Source: Saccharofermentans sp.
GTDB lineage: Bacteria; Bacillota; Clostridia; Saccharofermentanales; Saccharofermentanaceae
Length of the DNA: 64,000 nucleotides
Assembly (NCBI GenBank): GCA_024688685.1
Contig: JAILDX010000039.1
Coordinates: 62,001 to 126,000, forward strand
Direction: 5' to 3'
Position 1 is the stretch's first letter; each line of letters begins with the position of its first letter. The notes below the pieces were generated by a model. The model saw only the letters and a list, made by a program, of their open reading frames with translations. It was not told where the DNA came from and ran no database searches. Shown here in pieces: positions 1-9,439 of the stretch. The position numbers and the translations under genes are program-made.

Positions 1-3000
1 AGGGCATGTATCGAGATTACATACTCTCATCATGACGCATCCCATCGTGACGAGCGGAGCTGTCGCGAAACCGAACTCCTCCGCGCCGAGCATTGCTGCA
101 ATAACGACATCACGGCCTGTGAGCAGCTTGCCGTCTGCCTCGATTACGACCTTCGATCTGAGGTCATTCTGGATAAGTGTCTGGTGTGCTTCTGCGACAC
201 CCAGCTCCCAGGGAAGTCCCGCATTGTGGATGGAACTTGAAGGAGCCGCACCTGTACCTCCGTCGTAGCCTGAGATCAGGACAACTCCCGCGCCTGCCTT
301 TGCAACGCCTGCTGCGATCGTTCCGACGCCTGCCTCCGAAACCAGCTTGACAGAGATTCTTGCATTCTTGTTTGCGTTCTTCAGGTCATAGATGAGCTGG
401 GCCAGATCCTCGATCGAATAGATGTCGTGATGAGGCGGAGGTGAGATGAGCGCAACACCGGGAGTGGAGTGTCTTGTTTTCGCGATCCAGGGATAGACCT
501 TCTTGCCGGGCAGGTGACCGCCCTCACCGGGCTTAGCGCCCTGGGCCATCTTGATCTGCAGTTCCTTTGCGGATGTCAGGTACTTTGAAGTAACACCGAA
601 ACGTCCCGATGCAACCTGCTTGATCGCGGAGCACTTATCCTCTTCAGAGCCTGCAGTATTGATCCTGTCCAGATCCTCGCCGCCTTCACCGCTGTTGCTC
701 TTTCCGCCGATGCGGTTCATGGCGATCGCCATACATTCGTGTGCTTCTTTTGATATAGAACCGTAAGACATTGCACCTGTCTTGAAGCGTTTTAAGATAC
801 TCTCCACGGGTTCAACTTCGTCAATACTGATAGCACCGTTCTCGGGATATACAAACTCTAAAGTACTCCTCAATGTTATATGTCTGTCCTCACTGTTGAT
901 CGCATCCGAGAACTGCTTGAACGTCTCATAATCGCCTGACTTTGAAGCCATCTGAAGCAGATGGATCGTCTTGGGATTGTAGAGATGATCTTCCTTGCCT
1001 GATCTCTCCTTGTGCCAGCCTGCGATACGCAGTGATTCGGGTACTGCAAGATCCTCGGGATCGAATGCCTTATCGTGAAGTCTGATAGTTCTGTCGCTTA
1101 TGTTCTGGAGTGTGATTCCTCCAACCCTGCTCGTCGTGTCAGGGAAGTATTCATCCATCAGCTCCTTGCCGATTCCGAGTGCCTCAAAGATCTTGGATCC
1201 CTGATATGACTGGATCGTCGAGATGCCCATCTTCGCACCGATCTTTATGATGCCGTGCTCGAGTGCCGAAATGTACGCCTCCGAAGCCTGTGTGTAATCC
1301 TTGTCGATCCTTCCCGTGCTGATGAGCTCGTGGATGGAATCAAGCGCCAGATAAGGGTTGATCGCACTCGCACCGAAACCGAGCAGCGTTGCCATATGAT
1401 GAACATCACAGGGCTCAGCTGATTCGAGGATGATCGATATCGCCGTATTCATTCTTGTTCTTACAAGGAAAGTCTCAAGTGCGGCAACTGCCAGCAGCGA
1501 CGGGATCGCAACGTGATCACGGTCAACACCGCGGTCTGTCAGGACGAGTATCGACGCACCTTCCTCGTGCGCTATATCAGCCTGACGGTAGAGATCTCTT
1601 ATAGCATCCTGAAGAGATGTTCCTCGCCCGTAGAGCATTGAGATATCCTTCGTCTTCAGACCGGGGATATTGCTGTCCCTGATCTTCATCATGTCGAGAT
1701 TTGTCAGTATCGGATTATGGATCTCGAGAACGTGGCAGTTCTCCTCATCTTCCTCGAGAACATTACCGGAGATACCGAGATAAACTGTCGTATCGGTGAT
1801 TATCTCTTCTCTTATCGAATCGATAGGAGGATTTGTTACCTGCGCGAACTTCTGCTTGAAATAATCGAAGAGCGGGGGATCCATCTCTGAAAGCGGCGGA
1901 ACAGGCGCGTCAACACCCATTGCAGTCGTCGGCTCAACGCCGTTCAGACACATAGGGATCAGCGTATTGTTCAGGTTGCCGTAGCTGTATCCGAAAGCCT
2001 TCTGCAGCGTCAGGAGTTCTCCTCCCCTGATCCTAATAGGACGCTTATTCTCTATCTTTAATTCTCTAAGCGGCACAAGCATGTGATCGAGCCACTCGCC
2101 GTAAGGCTGTCTTGATGCAAAGCTCTTCTTCAGTTCATCATCACTGATCAGTTTGCCGCTCCTCGTATCTGCAACGAGTATCTTACCAGGACGCAGACGG
2201 TCCTTCTTAAGGATCGTATTATCATCCAGATCGCCCAGTGCACCGACCTCTGAAGAGATGATCAGCAGTCCGTCCTCCGTGATGTAGTATCTTGAAGGTC
2301 TCAAACCATTTCGATCGAGTGTGGCACCGAGGATATCACCGTCAGTAAAGATGATCGATGCAGGACCGTCCCAGGGTTCCATCATTGTAGCGTAGTACTG
2401 ATAGAATGCGCGCAGCTCGCGGCTCATCGTCGTGATATGCTGCCACGGCTCGGGGATCGTAACTGCAACTGCAAGCGGCAAAGGCATTCCGCTCATCATC
2501 ATGAACTCGAGAGTATTGTCGAGTCTTGCGGAGTCTGAACCTGTTACGTCAAGAAGCGGATAGATATCCTGAAGCCTGTCTTCCAGAGCTTTTGAATGGA
2601 GTATATTCTCACGGCTCAGCATCTTGTTCATGTTGCCGGTGATGGTATTGATCTCACCGTTATGGACCATGATCCTGTTGGGATGTGATTTCTGCCAGCT
2701 GGGGTTCGTATTCGTCGAGAATCTCGAGTGGACTATACCGATCGCGGAGATAAAACTCTCGTCACTGAGATCGGCATAAAATGACCTCAGCTGACCTACC
2801 AGGAACATACCCTTATATACAACTGTACGGCACGATAATGAACATACATAAGTATTCTCATCAGCCTTCTCGAAAAGCCTTCTCGCCACATACAGCTTTC
2901 TCTCGAAATCGATATCCTCCTTCGCATCATCAGGCCTCTCAACGAAGCCCTGCATGATAGTCGGCATACTGGACAGCGCCTTGCTTCCCAGTACATTGGG

Positions 3001-3411
3001 AGTAACGGGCACCTTCCTCCATCCGAGGAACTTCATCTTCTCGTCAGCGATGATCTTCTCGAAGGTATCCATTGCCTGCTTTGCAAGATCCTTTGTCTGC
3101 GGCATAAAGAACATACCTATACCGTATGATCTTCTTCCGCCCAAAGTAATGCCTTCTGCAGAAGCAGCTTTCGCGAAAAAATCATGGGGGATCTGGAGGA
3201 GGATACCAACACCGTCACCGGTCTTTCCTTCAGCATCCTTGCCTGCACGGTGTTCCAGTGTCTCGACGATCTTAAGGGCGCCGTCAACGACTCTTCTTTC
3301 CTGTTTACCGTTGATGTTTACTACCGCACCGATCCCGCAGTTATCATGTTCAAATGCAGGATCGTAAAGTCCCTGTGCCTTAAAGGGCTCATTTACTCTG
3401 TAATTGTCCAT
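1..3411 (-). CDS. gltB: Glutamate synthase large subunit (partial, 3' end outside window)
   Basis: Transfers the amide of glutamine to 2-oxoglutarate, making two glutamates in ammonium assimilation. The first 1137 codons are visible; the frame stays open to the left edge. After a short leader comes DNCGIG near residue 25, where the amidotransferase nucleophile cysteine is expected after propeptide removal. The class II glutaminase domain follows to about residue 430, then the central domain and the FMN-binding synthase domain ([19 protein letters not shown]). The sequence ends in RVCNLDTCP, the start of the Cys cluster that binds the 3Fe-4S centre. The C-terminal part of a normal protein of about 1500 residues is missing only because of the window edge. 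The start is ATG at 3411 behind AAAAGGAGC. It is divergent from the ammonium transporter gene. Confidence 0.96.
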   Translation of the reverse strand, partial: MDNYRVNEPFKAQGLYDPAFEHDNCGIGAVVNINGKQERRVVDGALKIVETLEHRAGKDAEGKTGDGVGILLQIPHDFFAKAASAEGITLGGRRSYGIGMFFMPQTKDLAKQAMDTFEKIIADEKMKFLGWRKVPVTPNVLGSKALSSMPTIMQGFVERPDDAKEDIDFERKLYVARRLFEKADENTYVCSLSCRTVVYKGMFLVGQLRSFYADLSDESFISAIGIVHSRFSTNTNPSWQKSHPNRIMVHNGEINTITGNMNKMLSRENILHSKALEDRLQDIYPLLDVTGSDSARLDNTLEFMMMSGMPLPLAVAVTIPEPWQHITTMSRELRAFYQYYATMMEPWDGPASIIFTDGDILGATLDRNGLRPSRYYITEDGLLIISSEVGALGDLDDNTILKKDRLRPGKILVADTRSGKLISDDELKKSFASRQPYGEWLDHMLVPLRELKIENKRPIRIRGGELLTLQKAFGYSYGNLNNTLIPMCLNGVEPTTAMGVDAPVPPLSEMDPPLFDYFKQKFAQVTNPPIDSIREEIITDTTVYLGISGNVLEEDEENCHVLEIHNPILTNLDMMKIRDSNIPGLKTKDISMLYGRGTSLQDAIRDLYRQADIAHEEGASILVLTDRGVDRDHVAIPSLLAVAALETFLVRTRMNTAISIILESAEPCDVHHMATLLGFGASAINPYLALDSIHELISTGRIDKDYTQASEAYISALEHGIIKIGAKMGISTIQSYQGSKIFEALGIGKELMDEYFPDTTSRVGGITLQNISDRTIRLHDKAFDPEDLAVPESLRIAGWHKERSGKEDHLYNPKTIHLLQMASKSGDYETFKQFSDAINSEDRHITLRSTLEFVYPENGAISIDEVEPVESILKRFKTGAMSYGSISKEAHECMAIAMNRIGGKSNSGEGGEDLDRINTAGSEEDKCSAIKQVASGRFGVTSKYLTSAKELQIKMAQGAKPGEGGHLPGKKVYPWIAKTRHSTPGVALISPPPHHDIYSIEDLAQLIYDLKNANKNARISVKLVSEAGVGTIAAGVAKAGAGVVLISGYDGGTGAAPSSSIHNAGLPWELGVAEAHQTLIQNDLRSKVVIEADGKLLTGRDVVIAAMLGAEEFGFATAPLVTMGCVMMRVCNLDTCP

Positions 3412-3438
3412 ACCGCTTTTGCTCCTTTTGATCTGCAC

Positions 3439-3483
3439 AAAAAAAGACGCTTACCAAACGGATATGATCCGTTGATAAGCGTC
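3439..3483 (-). terminator. Terminator-like hairpin in the gltB leader
   Basis: On the minus strand an inverted repeat (3446-3483, outer arms GACGC/GCGTC plus an inner ACGGAT/ATCCGT hairpin) is followed by seven T. It lies between the gltB promoter and its ribosome site, so it can only act on gltB transcripts. Inference: an attenuator, possibly controlled by an ANTAR-type or other antitermination signal, as known for nitrogen genes of Firmicutes. No antiterminator fold was resolved. Confidence 0.7.
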
Positions 3484-3509
3484 CTTGCTCGTGTTATTCA
3501 ATTGCAAAG

Positions 3510-3538
3510 ATTATGCTACGTGGATTTTGGATTGTCAA
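3510..3538 (-). promoter_or_regulatory. gltB promoter
   Basis: Minus strand TTGACA (3533-3538), 17-bp spacer, CATAAT (3510-3515). Transcription would start near 3503 and run about 90 nt through the hairpin before the gltB start. Confidence 0.75.
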
Positions 3539-3561
3539 TAGCACAATTTTGAAATTGCCTG

Positions 3562-3590
3562 TTGACAGGTCAAAAAGCGAGTGCTATTAT
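3562..3590 (+). promoter_or_regulatory. amt promoter
   Basis: TTGACA (3562-3567), 17-bp spacer, TATTAT (3585-3590). Its -35 box lies 23 bp from that of the divergent gltB promoter, so one bound regulator could reach both. The expected start is near 3597, giving a leader of about 135 nt. Confidence 0.8.
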
Positions 3591-3602
3591 CCCCACATGC
3601 AA

Positions 3603-3645
3603 AGGTGCATTGAGATTCGTCTCGGTGCGCCTATTTTTATTTTTG
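3603..3645 (+). promoter_or_regulatory. First leader hairpin of amt, terminator-like
   Basis: A 13-bp hairpin (3603-3632, TTCG loop, a few G-U pairs) is followed by a tract of eleven T and one A. It begins only a few bases after the predicted transcription start. An overlapping alternative hairpin at 3597-3610 (TGC/GCA stem) has a hexaloop with A at position 1 and G at position 4, the loop pattern recognised by ANTAR proteins. A second such hexaloop hairpin was not found, so that assignment is weak. Confidence 0.6.
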
Positions 3646-3651
3646 CGAGAT

Positions 3652-3711
3652 AAAAGAATCCGTCACAATGGTGTGAACTGCGAACACTTATTGGCGGATT
3701 CTTTTCTTTTG
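3652..3711 (+). promoter_or_regulatory. Second leader hairpin of amt
   Basis: Eleven-base arms (3652-3662 and 3695-3705, AAAAGAATCCG and its complement) enclose smaller inner pairs and are followed by CTTTTG, just before the AAGGAGG ribosome site. It may be a second terminator or an antiterminator partner in a two-step attenuator. Confidence 0.55.
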
Positions 3712-3731
3712 CAGAAGAAGGAGGAATTGTT

Positions 3732-5504
3732 ATGTTAGAAGACATCTTACAGACTATGAACGAACAGATCTTCGGCGTATGGTTCTTAGCAGGCGCCGCA
3801 CTCGTTTTCTGGATGCAGGCTGGCTTCGCAATGGTAGAAACGGGATTTACGAGAGCAAAGAACGCAGGCAACATCATCATGAAGAACCTGATGGATTTTT
3901 GTATCGGTACTGTAGTATTTATTGCGATTGGTTTCGGTCTCTTCCTTGGTGAGGACGCTCTGTGCGGACTTATAGGATTGCCGAATTTCGATATTTTCAC
4001 AAACTACGCCACATTCGATTGGGCAGGATTCGTATTTAACCTCGTATTCTGTGCAACAACTGCAACGATCGTATCGGGCGCTATGGCAGAGAGAACAAAG
4101 TTCTTGTCATACTGCGTATACTCCGGTGTTATCTCAGCAGTTATCTACCCTATCGAGGCACACTGGACTTGGGGCGGCGGCTGGCTTGCTCAGATGGGAT
4201 TCCACGATTTCGCAGGTTCCAACTGTATCCATATGGTTGGCGGTATCTCAGCTTTGATCGGTGCAGCTATGCTCGGACCCCGTATCGGTAAGTTCGTTAA
4301 GGACTCAAAGGGCAAGATCACTAAGATCAATGCTTTCCCCGGTCACAATCTCCCCATCGGTGCTCTGGGTGTATTCATCCTCTGGCTCGGATGGTACGGA
4401 TTCAACGGTGCAGCAGCTACATCACTCGAGCAGCTCGGAACGATCTTTGTAACAACAACTATCGCACCTGCGCTCGCAACAGTAACATGTATGATCTTCA
4501 CCTGGATCAAGTATGGTAAGCCTGATGTTTCCATGTGTCTCAACGCTTCACTCGCAGGTCTCGTTGCGATCACAGCTCCCTGTGATACAGCAGACGCTCT
4601 GGGTTCAGCGATCATCGGTATAGTTTCAGGTCTCCTCGTTGTTTTCGGCGTATGGTTCCTCGACTATGTACTCCATGTTGATGACCCCGTCGGTGCAGTT
4701 GCAGTTCACATGATGAACGGTATCTGGGGTACTATCGCAGTAGGTCTCTTCTCTACTTCAACAGTTCCCGGCTACAGCGTAGCTGATTCAAACGGCAATG
4801 TTATGGAAGGTCTGTTCTACGGCGGCGGATTCAAGCTCCTCGGCATACAGCTGATCGGTATGGGCGCTACAGCAGCATGGACAGCAGTTACTATCACGAT
4901 CACATTCTTCGCTATCAAGGCACTCTTCGGTCTGAGAGCTTCTGAGGAAGATGAGATCACAGGTCTCGACATCACTGAGCATGGTCTCGTATCTGCTTAT
5001 TCAGGTTTCTCCATCATGGATACAACAGACAACATGATGGCAGTAAACGAGAACACAGATCTTGGTGTTGCTGAGTTCGAGAAGGCTTCAGATACTCTCA
5101 AGGATGCAGCAGTACCTGTAGTCAACACAGTAGTTCCCAACTACGATACAGGCATCCACAAGGTTGTTATCATCGCTAAACTGTCACGTTTCGATACGCT
5201 GAAAAAGGCAATGAACGATATCGGTGTAACCGGCATCACGATGATACAGTGCATGGGCTGCGGCGTACAGAAGGGCGCCGGCGAGAAGTACAGAGGCGTC
5301 GAGGTCGATACAACACTCTTGCCTAAGGTTAAGGTTGAAGTTGTCGTATCAACAATACCTGTAGACAAGGTAATCGACGCAGCCAAGAAGGCACTTTACA
5401 CAGGTCATATCGGCGACGGCAAGATCTTCGTTTATAACGTTGACCGTGTTGTGAAGATCAGAACAGGCGAAGAGAACTTTGCAGCTCTCGCAGACGTTGA
5501 GTAA
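3732..5504 (+). CDS. amt: Ammonium transporter with fused C-terminal PII domain
   Basis: Membrane channel for ammonium, about 430 residues with 11 expected membrane helices, followed by a linker and a complete PII signal domain (about residues 470-585). The pore residues of AmtB are present: the HDFAGS region and the twin histidines in IHMVGG and AVHMMNG. In the PII part the T-loop reads KYRGVEV and the B-loop GHIGDGKIFV. The residue matching Tyr51, which is uridylylated in E. coli PII, is Val here, so control by uridylylation is unlikely; ATP, ADP and 2-oxoglutarate binding remain plausible. Normally GlnK is a separate protein that plugs Amt, so the fusion builds the gate into the channel. 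The start is ATG 3732 after AAGGAGG. The gene has its own promoter and a structured leader. Confidence 0.95.
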   Translation: MLEDILQTMNEQIFGVWFLAGAALVFWMQAGFAMVETGFTRAKNAGNIIMKNLMDFCIGTVVFIAIGFGLFLGEDALCGLIGLPNFDIFTNYATFDWAGFVFNLVFCATTATIVSGAMAERTKFLSYCVYSGVISAVIYPIEAHWTWGGGWLAQMGFHDFAGSNCIHMVGGISALIGAAMLGPRIGKFVKDSKGKITKINAFPGHNLPIGALGVFILWLGWYGFNGAAATSLEQLGTIFVTTTIAPALATVTCMIFTWIKYGKPDVSMCLNASLAGLVAITAPCDTADALGSAIIGIVSGLLVVFGVWFLDYVLHVDDPVGAVAVHMMNGIWGTIAVGLFSTSTVPGYSVADSNGNVMEGLFYGGGFKLLGIQLIGMGATAAWTAVTITITFFAIKALFGLRASEEDEITGLDITEHGLVSAYSGFSIMDTTDNMMAVNENTDLGVAEFEKASDTLKDAAVPVVNTVVPNYDTGIHKVVIIAKLSRFDTLKKAMNDIGVTGITMIQCMGCGVQKGAGEKYRGVEVDTTLLPKVKVEVVVSTIPVDKVIDAAKKALYTGHIGDGKIFVYNVDRVVKIRTGEENFAALADVE

Positions 5505-5545
5505 TAGAGTGATATAACCTGTATTGTTCAAAATATTCCAGGATG

Positions 5546-5571
5546 GGGCCGTCTCTTATTGGAGATGGTCC
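5546..5571 (+). terminator. Probable terminator of amt
   Basis: A 10-bp hairpin (GGGCCGTCTC, loop TTATTG, GAGATGGTCC) about 40 bp after the amt stop is followed by a poor T tract (TTATCTTT). A stem this strong still suggests a stop for amt transcripts. Confidence 0.5.
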
Positions 5572-5576
5572 TTATC

Positions 5577-5603
5577 TTTGGGGACGGTTCTGAATTTGGG
5601 GAC
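5577..5603. repeat. Short direct repeat TTTGGGGAC
   Basis: Two copies (5577-5585 and 5595-5603) flank GGTTCTGAA. The wording GGGGACGGTTCT resembles short interspersed elements seen in many clostridial genomes, sometimes linked to REP-type transposases. That link is from memory, and no transposase is visible here. Confidence 0.35.
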
Positions 5604-5687
5604 AGATATGCCAGCCCCCTGTAGTTATATATGATGGTTTCTTCCGCGCAAAACACTTTACCACGGACATCCGCACGTTAAGATTTT

Positions 5688-5706
5688 TTCCGCACGCCGT
5701 GCGGAA
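5688..5706. repeat. 19-bp palindrome TTCCGCACG-C-CGTGCGGAA
   Basis: A perfect palindrome, with further CCGCACG and CGTGCGGAA pieces at about 5670 and 5720. The T run precedes rather than follows it on either useful strand, so it is not a normal terminator. Function unknown; it may be a REP-like element. Confidence 0.5.
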
Positions 5707-5759
5707 GAAACTTCATTTTCGTGCGGAAAGCCTGTTCACTAACAAAAGACAAATCAACC

Positions 5760-6021
5760 CTACCCATAGTTCTCTTCCGCATAAAGCAAAAGCCTTGAAT
5801 ATAGAGAATGCGTCAGATCATCTATGCTCACCCCATTGTAATAAGATTCAACTTCTTCAATAATTATGTTGAGTAAGCGCCAATCATAATCAAGAAGTGT
5901 ATCTGCACTTTCGACTGCCTAGACGTACAGCTGGATTACATCATCGTCCGGATATTTAGCTACATAGTTAGAAAACACATTCTGATTAACAGGAATCCAA
6001 ACAACATGATATTCTTTTCAT
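5760..6021 (-). pseudogene. Remnant of a second copy of the 6041-8236 lipoprotein gene
   Basis: In one minus-strand frame this stretch encodes a peptide that aligns with the C-terminus of the adjacent lipoprotein: YDWRLLNIIIEEVESYY here against LDWGLYKIIFDEVNSYY there, both near the end of the protein. An in-frame TAG interrupts it in the VIQLYV/AVES part, a TGA lies just upstream and no start is present. The two copies are tandem and in the same orientation. This indicates duplication of the lipoprotein gene followed by decay, or recombination that lost most of one copy. Confidence 0.7.
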
Positions 6022-6040
6022 GATAAGCACAGTGTTAATT

Positions 6041-8236
6041 CTAATTGGGTACAAGATTATTCTCATTTAGATATAGTGATATTCTACTTGTCAAAGAATT
6101 AACTATAATCGGAATATCTCTGTCTTGATAATAATAAGAGTTAACTTCATCAAATATTATTTTGTACAATCCCCAATCAAGCACTAATAATCCATTTACT
6201 GATCGAATTGAATCTTCAAAATTGGAATACACTTGAGAACTCATACTGTCAAAGCCTGAATCCAAGGAATAACTGTTAAAAAGCGATGCCATCGACAAAT
6301 CATCTGGTGGAATCGTTTCGGGGTTTTGCAGATAATACAAGTATCCCTCAAGCACACTTTCTACAACAGGCAAAGAGTTGTTATAAAGATTAGCTTTCTG
6401 TGATTCTTCGGTAAAGAGCATCTTCAAAAATGATATGCATGCATCCTTATTATCACTAGAAGAAGAAACGGCAACAAGACATTTGGGGTTCGCCATATAG
6501 CTACAATCATCAATGGTTGGGAAGCCATAAAAACGTAACGGCTGTCTCCTGCTTAGAGATAACATACTATACTGAGCATAAGAACCGATATCAGTCAGAA
6601 TCGTATATTGGTTGTCGTTATAGACTTGACCATTATACTGTTCGTCTGGAGATATTCCTTCGGTAATTGCAATGTTAAGGATACGTTCTATTTCATTGGC
6701 AGATAACAAGTCTTCGTCATCTGATATGCTGCGAATTGGATAGCCTATAATAAAGTTGACTATATCAGCAGAAATATACCTGCCACGCAAATGTTCTGCA
6801 AATAAAGGTTCTTCATAAGCATAATAATTGCTGCATTGACCTATGAGGTTATCATCTCCAAACAACCCAAACATTGAATAACCATTGAACAGTTGATAAC
6901 AATGGCCTTTGTAAAACAAAAGATCATAAATATTGCCGGATAAAGCTGTTTGGTCAATTATCTGTCCGGATTCGATGTATTCGCGCAAATCAATAACTAT
7001 ACCCTGTTCACCAAGATAATTATAGTCAAACGAATTACCATAGAAAATATCCGGCGCTTCACCATTTTGGAAATCCTGTATTAGATGCAGATTTCGCATA
7101 TTCGCCTCATCAATCGTCTCATATCCATACTCTTCGCCATAGTTCTGTACAACAACCCAGTATTCATTTTGACTTGTATTGAACTGATATGCGGCAGAAA
7201 CTAAAGACTTATCAAAAGTCGCATTATCTCCCTTGACTACTATTCTCTCTCGTTCATTCAGATTCAGACTGTTATCCAAATAAATATTCTGAATTCCTAT
7301 CACGGAACCATAATATTGTCGGAGATTGACATAATAACAATTATCGATCAAATACAAATGACTGTTCTTCAGCATTCCTTTTTCAGGGCTAATCATCATA
7401 TTATCGATATATGCACACGGTGATTTGGTCTTTGAAAATGGATCTATCTCATATATCACATTTTCAAACTGATCATAGGCGAATCTTCCATTCCCAAATA
7501 AGGAATCTTCACTAAGTTGAAGATCATTCTGTGTTGCTACAGGCATTTCTGAAATCACGCCATTTATAAAATCAATCTCATAATACGAGATATTCAGACC
7601 ATCTGAAATAACTATATAATTCTTTCCATTGACTGTAAAAAACGCATTTCTGCGTGGAATCTCTCCACTCACATCATTCATTGAAACTCTTTTTTGTTCC
7701 GTTCCGTCTGCTGAAACATATATAATCACACTATCCGAAGCATAGACAAACCCTGCTTCAGCAGATGAAACGGATGAAAAAGCAGTCCCCGAATCTCTAT
7801 ATGTCTTATCAGCTACCAACGATCCGTCTTCCAAATCTACCAGAATGTAACCGTTGCTTGATTTACTGCATGCAATTCTATTACTGCCTGCATAGCAGAA
7901 TGACACTAAGGTATATGATGGAATATCAAAATCAATTCTATCAGTTTTCTCCAGCGTGTCTGAATCTATAATGATCGCAGAATAACCGGAAGGGCTTTTT
8001 AAGATCAAACAAAGCTCATCTTCGCACTTGAACAAATCATATGCCGACTCCAGCGGGTCACACTCGATCACAACTTCATTTGAAGCAAAAAACAAAGTAT
8101 CAGCATCAGGATTGCCTAGAGCATACTCATTCAAGTCATCCTGTTTTTTGCAACCACATTGAAAAAGAGTCAGACAAACAAAAGTCAAAATGCTAATAAG
8201 AATCGTATATATGTATTTGTAATTCATATATTTCAT
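6041..8236 (-). CDS. Lipoprotein with solute-binding-protein-like C-terminal half
   Basis: A 731-residue protein. The start at 8236 (ATG after GGACGGAAATC) gives a hydrophobic signal ending in LFQCGC, a lipobox, so the mature protein is lipid-anchored outside the membrane. The first half has repeated strand-like segments suggestive of a beta-propeller. The second half (from about residue 380) resembles extracellular family 1 solute-binding proteins, with a late segment like those that close the binding cleft. No ABC permease or ATPase is adjacent, so a sensing or scavenging role is as likely as transport. The gene starts inside the end of the upstream lipoprotein gene and is the last gene of the agrBD transcript. 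A broken copy of its 3' end lies just downstream. The family assignment is moderate. Confidence 0.7.
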   Translation of the reverse strand: MKYMNYKYIYTILISILTFVCLTLFQCGCKKQDDLNEYALGNPDADTLFFASNEVVIECDPLESAYDLFKCEDELCLILKSPSGYSAIIIDSDTLEKTDRIDFDIPSYTLVSFCYAGSNRIACSKSSNGYILVDLEDGSLVADKTYRDSGTAFSSVSSAEAGFVYASDSVIIYVSADGTEQKRVSMNDVSGEIPRRNAFFTVNGKNYIVISDGLNISYYEIDFINGVISEMPVATQNDLQLSEDSLFGNGRFAYDQFENVIYEIDPFSKTKSPCAYIDNMMISPEKGMLKNSHLYLIDNCYYVNLRQYYGSVIGIQNIYLDNSLNLNERERIVVKGDNATFDKSLVSAAYQFNTSQNEYWVVVQNYGEEYGYETIDEANMRNLHLIQDFQNGEAPDIFYGNSFDYNYLGEQGIVIDLREYIESGQIIDQTALSGNIYDLLFYKGHCYQLFNGYSMFGLFGDDNLIGQCSNYYAYEEPLFAEHLRGRYISADIVNFIIGYPIRSISDDEDLLSANEIERILNIAITEGISPDEQYNGQVYNDNQYTILTDIGSYAQYSMLSLSRRQPLRFYGFPTIDDCSYMANPKCLVAVSSSSDNKDACISFLKMLFTEESQKANLYNNSLPVVESVLEGYLYYLQNPETIPPDDLSMASLFNSYSLDSGFDSMSSQVYSNFEDSIRSVNGLLVLDWGLYKIIFDEVNSYYYQDRDIPIIVNSLTSRISLYLNENNLVPN

Positions 8237-9023
8237 GATTTCCGTCCATACTCGCATTTGCATTGCACCATACAACACCGCTGTCAGTATAATAATCTGA
8301 CAATGCATCCTGGAGTTCAGTTATTCCTACTTCGCGTATAGGCAAACCATCCGTACTGACAAAAGCAATCCTGCAATCGTCAGAAAGAGGTATCCACACA
8401 AGATCATCATATCTCAGGATAACACCTATTTCTCCAATATGACTGGTTAAACGTGTATTATTGTCGTGCAATTCCCAAAGGTCTATGTTTTGCTTATCTT
8501 CCGGAAGATTATAATCAAAAACAGTACTGCCGTCGGGTTGTAAAGAATAAAACAAATGCGTAAAGTAGTATTCATCACTTACTGTTATTTTCCCTGGCAA
8601 TGCACCATAGTAGTTGCTACCGTATACCAACGATTCGGTCTGCCAATCAGGATCTACATCAATATAATCCACAGTTACCGAGCGTTCTCTATCAACTCTT
8701 ATGACGTCCCCTTCATTAAGAGAAGTAATCTCATCATAATCCATAATAAGAGGCGTTTCCAAACATCTGTTGAATGCAATGTAATTTCTCCCATCATGGT
8801 ATCTGTAGTATGATCTATCAGTATAAATGATGCCTTTTAATGAATCTGTCAGCAACTTTTCTGAGTTCTCATCAATCCATTTTGCATCTACCGGATACTG
8901 TTCTTCATCATTATTATGTAATGATCCGAAGGAATCTTCTGAAGAACAAGCTGCAGACAAAACAATCCCCATTATTATGAGAAATGCAGTTATTATGCTT
9001 TGTGTTCTTCGCTCAAGTATCAT
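8193..9023 (-). CDS. Lipoprotein of unknown function in the agr locus
   Basis: A 276-residue protein with a signal peptide ending in the lipobox LSAAC at about residues 22-26, so it is predicted to be anchored on the outer face of the membrane. The rest is acidic and strand-rich with no family I recognise. One base separates its start from the stop of the secreted protein gene, and its end overlaps the start of the next lipoprotein gene by 44 bp. This indicates a single transcript and coupled translation. The context suggests it works with the two neighbouring exported proteins under quorum control; that is inference. Confidence 0.75.
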   Translation of the reverse strand: MILERRTQSIITAFLIIMGIVLSAACSSEDSFGSLHNNDEEQYPVDAKWIDENSEKLLTDSLKGIIYTDRSYYRYHDGRNYIAFNRCLETPLIMDYDEITSLNEGDVIRVDRERSVTVDYIDVDPDWQTESLVYGSNYYGALPGKITVSDEYYFTHLFYSLQPDGSTVFDYNLPEDKQNIDLWELHDNNTRLTSHIGEIGVILRYDDLVWIPLSDDCRIAFVSTDGLPIREVGITELQDALSDYYTDSGVVWCNANASMDGNHEIYELQIHIYDSY

Positions 9024-9024
9024 G

Positions 9025-9423
9025 TTAATACACAGTTACTCCCACTGTTGCACCTACGCTGGCATTTGTAGAGGCACCAATATAAAAGTCCCCACTATCA
9101 TATGCGTCAAAGGCTAAAGCACCCAGAGAATAATGGTTCACTGGATCTGACTTAAAATTGTAAGCTGATTGGCTTCCATGCAACCTTATTTTAACATATT
9201 TGTTATAGGGAAATATCCCCGCAGGAAGCCCAATAAATCCTACACTGGTCAAATTTGACGTATGTACTGAATTGGAATAATAAGTTGTCCCACTCGAATA
9301 ACCTACCTCGGTTGATGGTCCAAAGGAAATAGTTGTGGCACTAACGGTCATTGCTAACCCGACGATACAAGCAGTCGCCACTACTGTCCCGACAATTCTT
9401 CTAGCAATCTTTCTTCTATTCAT
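9025..9423 (-). CDS. Small secreted protein encoded directly after agrD
   Basis: A 132-residue protein. The start chosen is ATG 9423 after GAAAGGAAG; a longer reading frame would run through agrD in another frame. A basic N-terminus (MNRRKIARR) and a hydrophobic stretch ending in TVSA form a Sec signal peptide. The mature part of about 105 residues is rich in Ser, Thr, Gly and Tyr and contains no cysteine. The segment TYYSNSVHTSN faintly recalls lactococcin 972-type bacteriocins, but the characteristic pattern is not convincing and the usual immunity transporter is absent. It is 16 bp downstream of agrD and so very probably co-expressed with it. Candidate quorum-controlled exoprotein. Confidence 0.8.
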   Translation of the reverse strand: MNRRKIARRIVGTVVATACIVGLAMTVSATTISFGPSTEVGYSSGTTYYSNSVHTSNLTSVGFIGLPAGIFPYNKYVKIRLHGSQSAYNFKSDPVNHYSLGALAFDAYDSGDFYIGASTNASVGATVGVTVY

Positions 9424-9439
9424 TTTTGTCTTCCTTTCA

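Noticed and set aside
5688..5706. Palindrome as terminator of the lipoprotein operon
   Set aside because: The run of T is on the wrong side for either direction of transcription.
9025..9423. Firm call as a lactococcin 972-type bacteriocin
   Set aside because: Only a short likeness (YYSNSVH) is seen, the conserved pattern is incomplete and the usual immunity ABC genes are missing.
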